The notes under the pieces were generated by a model. That model had not been told where the DNA came from. It searched no databases and saw nothing but the letters and a program-made list of their open reading frames with translations. The translations under genes were made by a program, and so were the position numbers. From the NCBI RefSeq assembly GCF_018919395.1, contig NZ_JAHLME010000003.1:682001-746000 (forward strand): 64,000 nt of DNA. Direction: 5' to 3'. Of the stretch, positions 26,514 through 36,712 are shown one piece after another. Position 1 is the stretch's first letter. Every line of letters begins with the position of its first letter. The DNA comes from Geomonas azotofigens (GTDB lineage: Bacteria; Desulfobacterota; Desulfuromonadia; Geobacterales; Geobacteraceae).

Positions 26514-28502
26514 ATGGATTTGCAGCACTTGCTTTTCATAGCCATTTTCGCCCTGTCGACCGCGTCCTTCGTCTACAGCTGTCAGCAGCGGCTGGGGCTT
26601 TTGGGGATCGGGGCCCGGGAAGACCGCTTCGACCGCCCCGGCGCCCGGCTGGCCGCCGCCATGAGCTACGCCTTCGGGCAGAAACGGGTCCTGGCGAGGC
26701 CTTACGGGGTGAACCATTTTCTGCTCTTCTGGGCCTTTCTCTTCCTGCTGCTGGCCAACGGGGAGTTCCTGGTCGAGGGGCTTGTATCGGGCGCGAGCCT
26801 GGCGCGGCTGTTGCCGGCCGCTCCTTACCGCCTTTTGACCGCGCTGTTTGACCTCGTGTCGCTGGTCGCGCTGGTCTCGGTGCTGGTCGCGGCGGCGCGG
26901 CGCCTGTTCTTTCCCCCTTCCTACCTCGGCAACGACTACACCAGCGCAGCCAGCGGCGAGGCCATACTGATCCTTGCCATGATCGCGACGCTGATGGCGG
27001 CGTTTTTCCTGATGAACGCCGCCCACATCGCCCTGGGAACGGGGGACGCGTGGCGCCCCGTGTCCGCCGCGCTCGCCGCCGGATTGTCACGGATTTCGCC
27101 CCACGCCCTGCAGATGGTGGCTCAGGCTGCCTGGTGGGTGCACGCGCTGGTGCTTTTGGCGTTCATGAACCTGCTCCCCCGCAGCAAACACATGCACATC
27201 CTCACGGCCATCCCCAACTGCTATTTCCAGAGCCTGGAGAAGCCGAACACGCTGCCGCGGGAGGACTTCGCCAGCGGTGCCCGTTACGGGGTGCAGGAGG
27301 TCGGCCAGTACAGCTGGAAGGACCTCCTCGACTCCCTCTCCTGCACCGAGTGCGGCCGCTGCCAGGACCTCTGCCCGGCCCACCAAACCGGGAAGCCACT
27401 GAACCCCCGCCGCGTGGTGCACGACATAAAGGTCAACCTGCTGGAAAACGGCCCGCACCTCAAGCACGGCGGGACGGGGGGGGTGCCTCTGGTCGGTCAG
27501 GCCAAGCAGGGGACCATCAGCGAGGAAGCCATCTGGTCGTGCACCACCTGCGGGGCCTGTACCTCGGTCTGCCCGGTGCTGATCGAACAGATGCCGAAGA
27601 TCGTCAAACTGCGGCGTCATCTCGTCCAGGAACAGGCGTCTTTCCCGGAGGAGCTGCTCAACCTGTTCGAGAACATGGAGCAGCGGAGCAATCCGTGGGG
27701 GATGCCTCCCGCGGACCGTCCCAAGTGGAGCGCGCCGCTGGGTGACCGCACCTATCGGCCCGGCGCGACCGAGTACCTCTTTTTCGCAGGTTGTGCCGGC
27801 GCCTTCGACAACCGCAACAAGCAGGTCACCGTCGCCCTGGCCAACGTCCTGGATCGGGCCGGCGTCTCCTGGGGCATCCTCGGCAAGGACGAGCCCTGTT
27901 GCGGAGAGAGCCTGCGCCGCCTGGGGAACGAGTACGTGTTCGACCGGATGGCGCGCCAAAACGTCGAGCTGTTCAAGGAGCGCCAGGTCAAGAAGATCGT
28001 CACCCAGTGTCCCCACTGCTTCAGCGCGCTCAAAAACGACTACCGCCAGTTCGGGCTGGAGGTCGAGGTGATCCACCATTCGCAGTTGATCGCCGCCCTG
28101 GTCAGGGAGGGGCGTCTGAGCTTCTCCCGGCAGCCGGAGCTGGGCAAGGTGGCCTTTCACGATTCATGCTACCTGGGGCGGCACAACGACATCTACCTCG
28201 AGCCGCGCGCGGTGCTCGAGGCCGCCACCGGGGCTGTTCCCGCGGAAATGCCGCGGCACCGCGAGAATGCCTTCTGCTGCGGCGCAGGCGGCGGGAGGAT
28301 GTGGCTGGAAGAGCAAAGCGGCAGCCGGATCAACCTGGCGCGGCTCAACGAGGCCGTCAAGCAGCAGCCGGATACCCTCTGTGTCAGCTGTCCCTACTGC
28401 ATGACCATGATGGAAGACGGCCTCAAGGACCTGGGCCTCGACCGGGTCGCCGTCAAGGATATCGCCGAGGTCGCCGCCGATGCCCTCAGAACGAAGCCCT
28501 AG
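26514..28502 (+). CDS. Membrane Fe-S oxidoreductase, Etf:quinone (EMO/DUF224) type, module 1
   Basis: The 662-residue protein has an N-terminal cytochrome-b-like NarI domain with about five membrane spans (1-240), a two-cluster Fe-S domain (SCTECGRCQDLCP and SCTTCGACTSVCP, about 279-350), and two complete CCG domains. The first CCG domain has GCAG, PCCGES and CPHCF; the second has DSCYLGRHND, FCCGAGGG and SCPYC. This matches the family proposed to link Etf to (methyl)menaquinone in syntrophic and metal-reducing bacteria. It is 25 bases after the Fd-fused EtfA. It would put electrons from acyl-CoA oxidation into the membrane. Confidence 0.9.
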   Translation: MDLQHLLFIAIFALSTASFVYSCQQRLGLLGIGAREDRFDRPGARLAAAMSYAFGQKRVLARPYGVNHFLLFWAFLFLLLANGEFLVEGLVSGASLARLLPAAPYRLLTALFDLVSLVALVSVLVAAARRLFFPPSYLGNDYTSAASGEAILILAMIATLMAAFFLMNAAHIALGTGDAWRPVSAALAAGLSRISPHALQMVAQAAWWVHALVLLAFMNLLPRSKHMHILTAIPNCYFQSLEKPNTLPREDFASGARYGVQEVGQYSWKDLLDSLSCTECGRCQDLCPAHQTGKPLNPRRVVHDIKVNLLENGPHLKHGGTGGVPLVGQAKQGTISEEAIWSCTTCGACTSVCPVLIEQMPKIVKLRRHLVQEQASFPEELLNLFENMEQRSNPWGMPPADRPKWSAPLGDRTYRPGATEYLFFAGCAGAFDNRNKQVTVALANVLDRAGVSWGILGKDEPCCGESLRRLGNEYVFDRMARQNVELFKERQVKKIVTQCPHCFSALKNDYRQFGLEVEVIHHSQLIAALVREGRLSFSRQPELGKVAFHDSCYLGRHNDIYLEPRAVLEAATGAVPAEMPRHRENAFCCGAGGGRMWLEEQSGSRINLARLNEAVKQQPDTLCVSCPYCMTMMEDGLKDLGLDRVAVKDIAEVAADALRTKP

Positions 28503-28536
28503 CGCGCGGTCCCTTGCGCCGCGGGAGGAGAGGGCG

Positions 28537-28926
28537 ATGCCGCGCACCTTCGAAACGGAGATCGAGGTCCGCTTTTCCGACTTCGATCTCTACGGACACG
28601 TGAACAGCGTGCTCTACTTCGGTTACTGCGAAGCGGCGCGGATCTCCATCCTGCACGAGGTGCTAAAGGAGATGTCCGACAACGACCTTTACTTCGTGGT
28701 GGCGCGTGCGGGGTGCGAGTACCTGTGCCCGATCCTGTTCGGCGAAAAGGTCGTCGTCTCCACCCACGCTTCCCGCATGGGTAGGACAAGCTTCGACCTG
28801 CGCTACCGGCTCGGTGACGGCCGGGAAAAAAATTATGCCGTGGCGAATACCACGATGGTTTGTTTCGACAACGTCGGCAAGCGCGCGGTTGCGGTCCCGG
28901 AGATAGTGAAACAGATCCTCTATTGA
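28537..28926 (+). CDS. 4-hydroxybenzoyl-CoA-thioesterase-fold acyl-CoA thioesterase
   Basis: The 129-residue hotdog-fold protein has the YbgC/FcbC-type motif DFDLYGHVNSVLYF with the probable catalytic Asp at D17. It would release CoA from an acyl-CoA or aryl-CoA. The ATG at 28537 follows GGAGGAG by six bases. It sits between the Etf-linked membrane protein and the beta-oxidation fusion enzyme, so it may recover CoA from a dead-end thioester. Confidence 0.9.
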   Translation: MPRTFETEIEVRFSDFDLYGHVNSVLYFGYCEAARISILHEVLKEMSDNDLYFVVARAGCEYLCPILFGEKVVVSTHASRMGRTSFDLRYRLGDGREKNYAVANTTMVCFDNVGKRAVAVPEIVKQILY

Positions 28927-28995
28927 GCCGGGGGAGCCGGATCAGCCCGGCCTCGGTGAGGAATTAAAGCCTGACACTTGAATAAAGGGGGGGGT

Positions 28996-31362
28996 ATGAG
29001 ACAGATCAAGAAAGTTGCAGTCCTGGGCGCGGGGGTAATGGGAGCGACCATCGCCGGCCATCTGGCCAACGCCGGCCTTGAGGTGGTGCTGCTCGACATG
29101 GTGCCGCGCGAGGTGAACCGGGAAGAATCGGAGCAGGGGCTCTCCCTGGATGACCGGTCGGTCAGGAACCGCTTCGCAGCCAACGGCCTGCAGGCGGCGG
29201 TGAAGGGGAGGGGGGTGTACCGGAAGGATTACGCGGGCCAGATCACCATCGGCAACTTCGACGACGACATCTCCCTGCTCAAAGAGTGCGACTGGGTGAT
29301 CGAGGTGGTCGTGGAAAACATGGCCATCAAGAAGAGCCTGCTCACCGAAAAGGTGGTCCCCAACCTTGCCCCGGGCGCGATCCTGTCCACCAATACCAGC
29401 GGGCTGTCGGTGAACGCCATGGCCGAGCTGCTGCCGCCGGCGGTACGCGCCAACTTCCTGGTGACCCACTTCTTCAACCCGCCGCGCTACATGCGCCTGC
29501 TGGAGCTTGTTCCCTGCGCGGCGACCGATCCCGCGGTGCTCGCCCATATGGCGGAGTTCTGCCGCCGCCGGCTGGGCAAGGGGATCGTCTTCGGCAAAGA
29601 CACTCCCAACTTCATCGGCAACCGTATCGGCGTCTTCGCCATGTTCAACGCCATGCGCCACATGACGGAACTCGGCATGACGGTCGAGGAGGTCGATGCC
29701 GTGGGCGGTCCGGCGACCGCCCGGGCCAGTAGCGCCATCTTCCGCACCTGCGACCTGGTCGGCAACGACACCCTGGTTCACGTCGGCAGGAACTCCTACG
29801 AGTTGCTCCCCAACGACGAACAGCGGGAAACCTTCCGCATCCCCGCCTTCCTCGAGGAGATGGTGGCCAAGGGGCTTTTAGGCAACAAGACCAAGCAGGG
29901 CTTCTTCAAGAAGGAGAAAGACGGGATCTCCTATTACGACTGGACCAGCGGCGCGTACAAGCCCGCGGCCGGCCCCAAGTTCGCCTCGCTCGCCGCCGCC
30001 AAGGGGGGAGACCCGGCGGGGCGCATCCGGAAGCTTCTTGCCGGAGACGACGTCGCCGCCCGGTTCGCCTGGCTCAACCTGCGCGACATACTGCTCTACA
30101 CCGTGCGCAGGATGCCGGAGATCGCCGATGACATCGTGAACGTCGACAACGCCCTCAAGTGGGGCTTCAGCTGGGAGCTCGGTCCCTTCGAGATGCTGGA
30201 CGCCATCGGCGTCAGGGAGTTCGTCGCCAGGGCCGAGGGGGACGGGGTGCCGGTTCCCGACGTCCTGCGGCGGGTGGAGTCGTTCTACAAGTACCAGGGT
30301 GGGACGAAGTTCGCCTGGGACCTTGCCAAAGGCGCCTATACTGAGCTGCCGGTACCGTCGACCTGCATCAGCCTCGACATACTCAAGCGTGGCGGCAAGC
30401 TGGTGGAGGGTAACGCCGACGCCTCCCTCTACGATCTGGGCGACGGCGTTTTCGGGCTGGAGTTCCACTCGAAGATGAACGCCATCGACGACGGCATCCT
30501 GGAGATGATCTCGACCTCGGTGCAGCGCGCCGAACGGCAGGGGGTGGGGCTCGTGATCGGCAACCAAGGGAAGGTGTTCTCCGCCGGTGCCAACCTCGCC
30601 AAGGTCGCCGCCGCCATAAAGGATGGGAATTTCGAGGCCATCGAGCGGCTGATCCGCAGCTTCCACTCGGCGCTCATGGGGGTCAAGTACAGCCATGTCC
30701 CGGTGGTGGCGGCTCCCTTCAACATGACGCTGGGCGGGGGATGCGAGGTGGCCCTGCAGGCGGACGTCATCAACGCCCACGCCGAGACATACATGGGGCT
30801 GGTCGAGGTCGGCGTCGGCCTGCTCCCCGCCGGAGGCGGCACCAAGGAGATGGCCCTCAGGGCGATGGCCCTGACCGAGCCGTACCGGGGTGACGTGACC
30901 CAGGCGATCGGGAAGTTCTTCCAAAACATCGTCACCGCCAAGGTCTCCGGCTCCGCCGCCGAGCTGGCCGGCATGGGGATGCTGCGCCAGGGGGACGGCG
31001 TCACCATGGACATCGACAGCCTGATCGCCGATGCCAAGCTTAAGGTGCTGGCGCTGGCCCCGACCTACCGCCCCGGGCGCCCTCTGGAGAACCTCAAGGC
31101 ACCGGGACGCAGCGTCGCCTCGGGTCTCAAGAACCAGGTCTACAACATGCAGGCGGGCGGGTTCGCCACGGAATACGAGGCCGAGATGGGGAGCGTGATC
31201 GCCGACGTCATCACCGGCGGCGACGTGCCGGGCGGCACCGCGATCAGCGAGCAGTACCTGCTCGACCTGGAGCGGGAAGCCTTCCTGAGCCTGTGCGGCA
31301 GGCCCAAGACCCTCGCCCGGATCGAGCACATGCTGTCAACCGGGAAACCGCTCAGGAACTAG
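28996..31362 (+). CDS. 3-hydroxyacyl-CoA dehydrogenase/enoyl-CoA hydratase fusion
   Basis: The 788-residue protein carries an NAD-binding HADH domain first (GAGVMG at 11-16; NTSGLSVNAMAE; FFNPPRYM) and an enoyl-CoA hydratase/isomerase-like domain at the C-terminus (about 480-700: FSAGANLAKV; LGGGCEVALQADVIN). This order is the FadN type rather than the FadB type, in which the hydratase comes first. It catalyses hydration and oxidation in beta-oxidation. The ATG at 28996 is chosen after a G-rich ribosome site (AAAGGGGGG); a TTG 18 bases upstream is less likely. Confidence 0.92.
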   Translation: MRQIKKVAVLGAGVMGATIAGHLANAGLEVVLLDMVPREVNREESEQGLSLDDRSVRNRFAANGLQAAVKGRGVYRKDYAGQITIGNFDDDISLLKECDWVIEVVVENMAIKKSLLTEKVVPNLAPGAILSTNTSGLSVNAMAELLPPAVRANFLVTHFFNPPRYMRLLELVPCAATDPAVLAHMAEFCRRRLGKGIVFGKDTPNFIGNRIGVFAMFNAMRHMTELGMTVEEVDAVGGPATARASSAIFRTCDLVGNDTLVHVGRNSYELLPNDEQRETFRIPAFLEEMVAKGLLGNKTKQGFFKKEKDGISYYDWTSGAYKPAAGPKFASLAAAKGGDPAGRIRKLLAGDDVAARFAWLNLRDILLYTVRRMPEIADDIVNVDNALKWGFSWELGPFEMLDAIGVREFVARAEGDGVPVPDVLRRVESFYKYQGGTKFAWDLAKGAYTELPVPSTCISLDILKRGGKLVEGNADASLYDLGDGVFGLEFHSKMNAIDDGILEMISTSVQRAERQGVGLVIGNQGKVFSAGANLAKVAAAIKDGNFEAIERLIRSFHSALMGVKYSHVPVVAAPFNMTLGGGCEVALQADVINAHAETYMGLVEVGVGLLPAGGGTKEMALRAMALTEPYRGDVTQAIGKFFQNIVTAKVSGSAAELAGMGMLRQGDGVTMDIDSLIADAKLKVLALAPTYRPGRPLENLKAPGRSVASGLKNQVYNMQAGGFATEYEAEMGSVIADVITGGDVPGGTAISEQYLLDLEREAFLSLCGRPKTLARIEHMLSTGKPLRN

Positions 31363-31422
31363 CGTCCCTTGCGGGGAGCGTGGAACCGATCGGCCAACTC
31401 AAAGACAACTGGAGGATGTGAA

Positions 31423-32595
31423 ATGAAAACCGCATATATAGTAGCCGCTTACAGGACCGCCGGGTGCCGGGCCTACAAGGGAAAATTCAGCGGGATGCGG
31501 CCGGACGACCTGGCCGCCGCCGCCATCGCCGGACTGGTGGAGAGGACCGGGATCGAGCCCGGGCAGGTGGAGGACATCATCCTGGGCTGCGCCTTCCCCG
31601 AGGCGGAGCAGGGGTGGAACGTGGCCCGGGTGGCGGCGATGAGGGCGGGGCTGCCGGTGAGCGTTCCCGGCATGACGGTGAACCGGCTCTGCTCGTCGGG
31701 GCTGCAGGCGGTGGCCCTGGCCGCCGAGCGGGTCCAGGCGGGGCTCGCCGATTGCGTGGTGGCAGGCGGCACCGAATCCATGACCTGCGTGCCGCTGGGG
31801 GGCAACAAGGTGACCCCGAACCCGCACCTGGTGACCACCTGGCCCGAGTCCTTTCTGGGGATGGGGATGACCGCGGAACTGGTGGCGGAAAACCACGGCA
31901 TCACCCGGGAGCAGATGGACCTCTTCGCCGCCGAAAGCCACAGAAAGGCCGCTGAGGCCATCGCCGCCGGCCGCTTCGCCGACGAGATCATCCCGGTGGA
32001 GGTCGAGCACGCCAGGCTCGCCGGCGGTCAGATGAAGAAAAGCAGCGAGCTCGTCAGCGTCGACGACGGCGTGCGCGGCGAGACCACCGCGGCATCGCTG
32101 GGCTCGCTCAAGCCGGTGTTCCGCATGAACGGCACGGTCACCGCCGGCAACTCCTCGCAGATGACCGACGGCGCCGCCGCGGTGCTGGTGGCCTCCGAAT
32201 CCTTCGTCAAGAAGCTCCGCAGGGATCCCGCGGCGCGCTTCGTGGCCTTCGCGGTGCGCGGTGTCGCCCCTGAGGTGATGGGGATCGGGCCTATCCCGGC
32301 CATACCGGCGGCCCTCGCGCTGGCGGGGCTCAAGCAGGACGACCTCGGTCTCATCGAGCTGAACGAGGCCTTCGCCGCCCAGTCCCTGGCGGTCCTGAAG
32401 GAGCTCAAGCTCGACCCCGCCATCGTGAACGTGAACGGCGGCGCCATCGCCCTCGGGCACCCGCTCGGCTGCACCGGCGCCAAGCTCACCGCGACCCTGC
32501 TCTCTGAGATGGGGAAGCGCCGGGTCCGCTACGGCATGGTCTCCATGTGCATCGGGCTCGGCATGGGCGCTGCGGGCATTTTCGAGAAACTGTAA
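31423..32595 (+). CDS. Acetyl-CoA acyltransferase (thiolase)
   Basis: The 390-residue protein shows all thiolase catalytic residues: C90 in NRLCSSG, H346 in ALGHPLG and C376 in MCIGLGMGAAG. The length and the RLCSSGLQ motif fit degradative FadA-type thiolases. The ATG at 31423 has GGAGG about 9 bases upstream. It closes the beta-oxidation cycle with the fusion enzyme encoded just upstream. Confidence 0.95.
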   Translation: MKTAYIVAAYRTAGCRAYKGKFSGMRPDDLAAAAIAGLVERTGIEPGQVEDIILGCAFPEAEQGWNVARVAAMRAGLPVSVPGMTVNRLCSSGLQAVALAAERVQAGLADCVVAGGTESMTCVPLGGNKVTPNPHLVTTWPESFLGMGMTAELVAENHGITREQMDLFAAESHRKAAEAIAAGRFADEIIPVEVEHARLAGGQMKKSSELVSVDDGVRGETTAASLGSLKPVFRMNGTVTAGNSSQMTDGAAAVLVASESFVKKLRRDPAARFVAFAVRGVAPEVMGIGPIPAIPAALALAGLKQDDLGLIELNEAFAAQSLAVLKELKLDPAIVNVNGGAIALGHPLGCTGAKLTATLLSEMGKRRVRYGMVSMCIGLGMGAAGIFEKL

Positions 32596-32619
32596 CCAAT
32601 ACCAAGGAGAGTGAAGACC

Positions 32620-34422
32620 ATGGCACAGCTGATCGCGGACAGAAGAGATATCGATTTCCTTCTTCATGAAGTATTGAACGTGGAACAATTCAGCCGGCAC
32701 GACCGCTTCGCCGACTTCAACAGGAAAACGGTCGACATGGTGGTGTCCGAAGCCAGGAATTTCGCGGTCAAGGAAATGCTGCCGACCTGGAAGGAGGGGG
32801 ATGAACAGGGTTGCAGCTTCGAGGCCGGCAAGGTCACCATCCCCGAATCCTTTCACAGGCTCTACCAGTTGTTCAACGACGGCGAGTGGCTGAGCATGAA
32901 CGAGGACCCCGAGTGGGGGGGGCAGGGGATGCCGAAATCGGTGTCGTCTGCCGCCAGCGAGTACTTCAACGGGGCCAACTTCCCCTTCATGATGTATCCG
33001 AGCCTCACCCACGGAGCCGGCAAACTGGTGGAGGAGTTCGGCACCGAGGAGCAGAAGAAGACCTACCTGAAAAACCTCTACACCGGCAAGTGGACCGGCA
33101 CCATGCTCCTCACCGAGGCAGGTGCCGGCTCCGACGTCGGCGCCTTGGAGACCACGGCGAGGAAGAACCCCGACGGCACCTATTCCATCACCGGCACCAA
33201 GATTTTCATCTCCGGCGGCGATCACGAGCTGGCCGAGAACATCGTCCATCCGGTGCTGGCCCGCATTGAAGGCGCACCGGCCGGCACCAAGGGAATCTCG
33301 CTGTTCCTGGTGCCCAAGTTCCGGGTGAACCCGGACGGCACCCCGGGCGCCTTCAACGACGTGGTCTGTACCGGCATCGAGCACAAGATGGGGATCCACG
33401 GCAGCTCGACCTGCACCTTGACCCTCGGGGGGAGCGGCCAGTGCCTCGGCACCCTGCTCGGCGAGGAAAATAAGGGCATGAAGGCCATGTTCGTGATGAT
33501 GAACGAGGCGAGGCTGCTGGTCGGGATGCAGGGGTTCAGCTGCGCCACCACCGCCTACATGTACGCCGTCAACTACGCCAAGGAAAGGGTGCAGGGAGCA
33601 AGCCTGGTGCAGCCCAACGAGGGGGGCGTTCCCATCATCCGGCATCCCGACGTGCGCCGCCAGCTGCTCACCATGAAGAGCTACGTGGAGGGGATGAGAA
33701 CGCTCCTCTACTTCGTCGGATACTGCAACGACATGGTGGCCGTCGCCGGCGACCAGGCGGTGCGGGAGCGATACCAGGGGCTGATCGAGATCCTCACGCC
33801 GCTGGCCAAGGGGTACGTCACCGACAAGGCCTTCGAGGTCTGCAACCACGCCATCCAGGTCTACGGGGGATACGGCTACGTCGAGGAGTATCCGGTCGCC
33901 CAGCTGATGAGGGACTGCCGCATCACCCAGATCTACGAAGGGACCAACGGCATCCAGGCCATGGACCTTTTGGGGCGCAAACTGGGGATGAACAAGGGCG
34001 CGGTGGTCATGGACCTGATCGGCGAGATCAAGAAGACCCTGAGGACCGCCAAAGAGATCGAGTTCCTCGCCCCGCACACGCAGAAGGTGGGGGCCGCCCT
34101 GGAGAAGCTCGGCGCAGTGGCCCAGCAGCTGGGCAAGACCGCGGCGAGCGACCGGGTGCTTTACGCATTCGCCCACGCCTATCCCTTCCTGGAGGTCACC
34201 GGCGACGTCATCGTCGCGTGGCTGCTTCTTTGGAGGGGGACGGTCGCCGCGCAGAAACTGGGGAGCGCCAAGGGAAAGGACGTCCCCTTCTACGAAGGCA
34301 TCCTGAAGAGCCTGGAATTTTTCACCACCTCGGTGCTGCCGGTGACCCTGGGGAAAATGGAAGCGATCAACGGGGCCAACGGCGCCTGCGTCGAAATTTC
34401 AGAGGAATCGTTCAACGGGTAG
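32620..34422 (+). CDS. Acyl-CoA dehydrogenase, long (600 residue) type
   Basis: The 600-residue flavoprotein is longer than classical 380-residue acyl-CoA dehydrogenases and belongs to the long subgroup with a C-terminal extra helical domain (after about residue 470). The FAD segments [13 protein letters not shown] and [14 protein letters not shown] are present, and the catalytic base is the Glu in [13 protein letters not shown]. The ATG at 32620 is preferred over a GTG at 32611 because AAGGAGA lies at proper spacing only for the ATG. Electrons should go to one of the two Etf pairs encoded nearby. Confidence 0.93.
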   Translation: MAQLIADRRDIDFLLHEVLNVEQFSRHDRFADFNRKTVDMVVSEARNFAVKEMLPTWKEGDEQGCSFEAGKVTIPESFHRLYQLFNDGEWLSMNEDPEWGGQGMPKSVSSAASEYFNGANFPFMMYPSLTHGAGKLVEEFGTEEQKKTYLKNLYTGKWTGTMLLTEAGAGSDVGALETTARKNPDGTYSITGTKIFISGGDHELAENIVHPVLARIEGAPAGTKGISLFLVPKFRVNPDGTPGAFNDVVCTGIEHKMGIHGSSTCTLTLGGSGQCLGTLLGEENKGMKAMFVMMNEARLLVGMQGFSCATTAYMYAVNYAKERVQGASLVQPNEGGVPIIRHPDVRRQLLTMKSYVEGMRTLLYFVGYCNDMVAVAGDQAVRERYQGLIEILTPLAKGYVTDKAFEVCNHAIQVYGGYGYVEEYPVAQLMRDCRITQIYEGTNGIQAMDLLGRKLGMNKGAVVMDLIGEIKKTLRTAKEIEFLAPHTQKVGAALEKLGAVAQQLGKTAASDRVLYAFAHAYPFLEVTGDVIVAWLLLWRGTVAAQKLGSAKGKDVPFYEGILKSLEFFTTSVLPVTLGKMEAINGANGACVEISEESFNG

Positions 34423-34436
34423 CGCTCAACCTGCCT

Positions 34437-34495
34437 CGATGCCGGGCAGCAAGGGGAGGAGGGCGGCTTCGCGCCGCCCGGCTCCCCCGGCATCG
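34437..34495 (+). terminator. Large imperfect hairpin between acyl-CoA dehydrogenase and the membrane Fe-S gene
   Basis: Nested inverted repeats CGATGCCGG / CCGGCATCG, GGGGAG / CTCCCC and GGCGGC / GCCGCC form one long GC-rich stem with a TTCGC loop. No U-run follows. It may limit read-through or stabilise one mRNA part, so that the second Etf module could be expressed differently. Confidence 0.65.
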
Positions 34496-34531
34496 GGGCG
34501 CACCTCGCACGCAGCTTAGGAGTTTCCAGCC

Positions 34532-36607
34532 ATGGAAAAGATGGAATATCTTGTCGCGCCGGCCCACTACGCCTTCTTCGGGGTGGTCCCCGGATGGCTT
34601 CTGTCGTTACTGTACCTGGTCGCAGGCCTGGCTATCTTCGCCTGGGTGATGTGGAAACGGCTCGCCCCGCTTCTGGCGGCGAAACCGGACCCGACCCGGC
34701 TGAGGGATCTCCCGGCGCGCGCCCGCAACGTGGTGTCGGTGTGGCTTTGCCAGGTCCGGCAGCCCCGTTACCTGGTGGCGGGCCTTTTGCATATCGTCAT
34801 CTTTTTCGGCTTCCTGATTCTGGCCATCCGGACCTGCTCGCTGACCGTGGTCGGCATCTTCCCGGACTTCGCCCTGCCCGGGTTCGCCCCGGACCATGCG
34901 GTGGGAGCGGCATACAACGTGGTGAAGGACTACACCGCCACCGCCGTCTTCGTCGCCTGCGCCATCGCCGCCGTCCGTCGCGGCATCGTGAGGCCCGCGC
35001 GCTACGCGGTCCCCCCCCAGTACGGGCACGACCATACCGCGGAAGCGGTCTTCGTGCTGGCCATCATCATGGGGCTCATGCTCACCGAGAGCCTCTTCGA
35101 AGGGGTGCTGGTCTCCGCCGGCGAGCCGGCTTTCCTCGCCCCCGCCACCCTGGCCTGGTGCTTCGCGAAGGCCTTCGCCTCGGCCCCCAAGGGGGTGCTC
35201 CAGTACTTGCACCTGGGCGCCTATTACGCGCATGAGACCCTATTCTTCTTCTTTCTGAACTTCCTCCCCATGGGGAAGCATTTCCACGTCATCACCTCCT
35301 TCTTCAACGTGCTTTTCATGCGGGTGACGCGCGGCAACGTGAAGCCGGTCGCCTACGGTGTGACGGCGCAAGGGCTCGACGAGCTCCCCTCGCTGGGGGT
35401 CAAGAAGCTCGAGGATTTCACCTGGAAGCACATGCTGGATTTCTACTCCTGTGCCGATTGCGGCCGCTGTTCCGACCAGTGTCCGGCCAATCTCGTGGGG
35501 CGTCCGTTGTCGCCGCGCTTCATCAGCATCAAGGGGCGCGACCTTATGTTCCGGAACTACCCAGTCACCAAGGCCGCTGCCGCAAGCGGGGAGGCGCTGG
35601 TCGGCTCCGTCTACAACGCCGACGAGATCTGGTCCTGCACCACCTGTGGCGCGTGCGAGCGGGAATGCCCCATCGGCATCGAATACATCGACAAGATCGT
35701 GGACCTGCGACGCGGGCTGGTCGATGACGGCGAGGTGCCCCAAACGCTGCAAAAGCCCCTGCAGGCCATCGGCAAGCGCGGCAACCCCTGGGGCAAGATG
35801 GAGAAGAAGCGCGCCGACTGGACGCGCGACGCTGCCTTCTTCGGCGAGCGCGAGGTGAAAACCATGGAGGACGGCGAGACCGGGGAGCTGCTCTACTTCG
35901 TGGACAGCATCACCTCGTACGACGACCGCATGGTGGAGATCGCGAAGTGCAGCGCCCGGATCCTCGACGCCTGCGGCGAAGACTTCTTCGTGATCGGAAA
36001 GGACGAAAAGGACAGCGGCAACGAGGTGCTCCGTTTCGGCGAGGAGATGCTGTACCAGGATCTGCAACGGCACAACACCGAGACCATCAAGGAATCTGGG
36101 GCCAAACGCATCGTCGCCTCCGACCCGCATGCCTACAACGCGCTCAAAAACGATTACGCCGAACTGGATCTGCCGGTGGAGCACATAAGCCAGGTGATCG
36201 CGAGGCACATCAGGAGCGGGAAGATCAAGCTCAAGCCGGTCGAGGACCCCGGCAAGGTCTACACCTACCATGACCCGTGCTATCTCGGCCGGCACAACGA
36301 TCTCTACGACGACCCGCGCGCGGCGATCGAGGCGATCCCCGGGATCAGGACCGTGGAGATGGCGAAAAAACGCGACCGTTCCCTTTGCTGCAGCGGTGGC
36401 GGGCTGATGCTGTTCCACGAGCCTCACGAAAAGGAGCGGATGGCCGTAATCCGCGTGAAGATGGCCGCCGAAGCCGGCGCCAACGTGATCGTCTGCGCCT
36501 GTCCGTTCTGCATGGTGAACATGGAAGACGCCATCAAGGTGGCGGGCCTGGACGGCCAGCTGGAAGCCATCGAGCTTACCGAACTGGTGAGCCGGCATCT
36601 CCAATAG
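34532..36607 (+). CDS. Membrane Fe-S oxidoreductase, Etf:quinone (EMO/DUF224) type, module 2
   Basis: The 691-residue protein is a paralogue of the one at 26514: NarI-like membrane domain (about 1-255), Fe-S domain (SCADCGRCSDQCP and CTTCGACERECP), then two CCG regions. The second CCG region is intact (DPCYLGRHND, LCCSGGG, CACPFC). In the first region every expected cysteine is replaced: the GCT-type segment reads VDSITS, the CCG segment reads KDSGNE, and the CPHCF segment reads DPHAY. It therefore probably binds only one of the two non-cubane clusters. It is followed by its own EtfB and EtfA. Confidence 0.9.
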   Translation: MEKMEYLVAPAHYAFFGVVPGWLLSLLYLVAGLAIFAWVMWKRLAPLLAAKPDPTRLRDLPARARNVVSVWLCQVRQPRYLVAGLLHIVIFFGFLILAIRTCSLTVVGIFPDFALPGFAPDHAVGAAYNVVKDYTATAVFVACAIAAVRRGIVRPARYAVPPQYGHDHTAEAVFVLAIIMGLMLTESLFEGVLVSAGEPAFLAPATLAWCFAKAFASAPKGVLQYLHLGAYYAHETLFFFFLNFLPMGKHFHVITSFFNVLFMRVTRGNVKPVAYGVTAQGLDELPSLGVKKLEDFTWKHMLDFYSCADCGRCSDQCPANLVGRPLSPRFISIKGRDLMFRNYPVTKAAAASGEALVGSVYNADEIWSCTTCGACERECPIGIEYIDKIVDLRRGLVDDGEVPQTLQKPLQAIGKRGNPWGKMEKKRADWTRDAAFFGEREVKTMEDGETGELLYFVDSITSYDDRMVEIAKCSARILDACGEDFFVIGKDEKDSGNEVLRFGEEMLYQDLQRHNTETIKESGAKRIVASDPHAYNALKNDYAELDLPVEHISQVIARHIRSGKIKLKPVEDPGKVYTYHDPCYLGRHNDLYDDPRAAIEAIPGIRTVEMAKKRDRSLCCSGGGLMLFHEPHEKERMAVIRVKMAAEAGANVIVCACPFCMVNMEDAIKVAGLDGQLEAIELTELVSRHLQ

Positions 36608-36712
36608 CGCCGTCGCCGCCGGCGGCCTCAACGAAAAACACTGCTCCGGTGCAGCCTTGAACCGGGACGATCCGGAACAGTCACTCGATCAATCATGACA
36701 TTGGGAGGTAGC

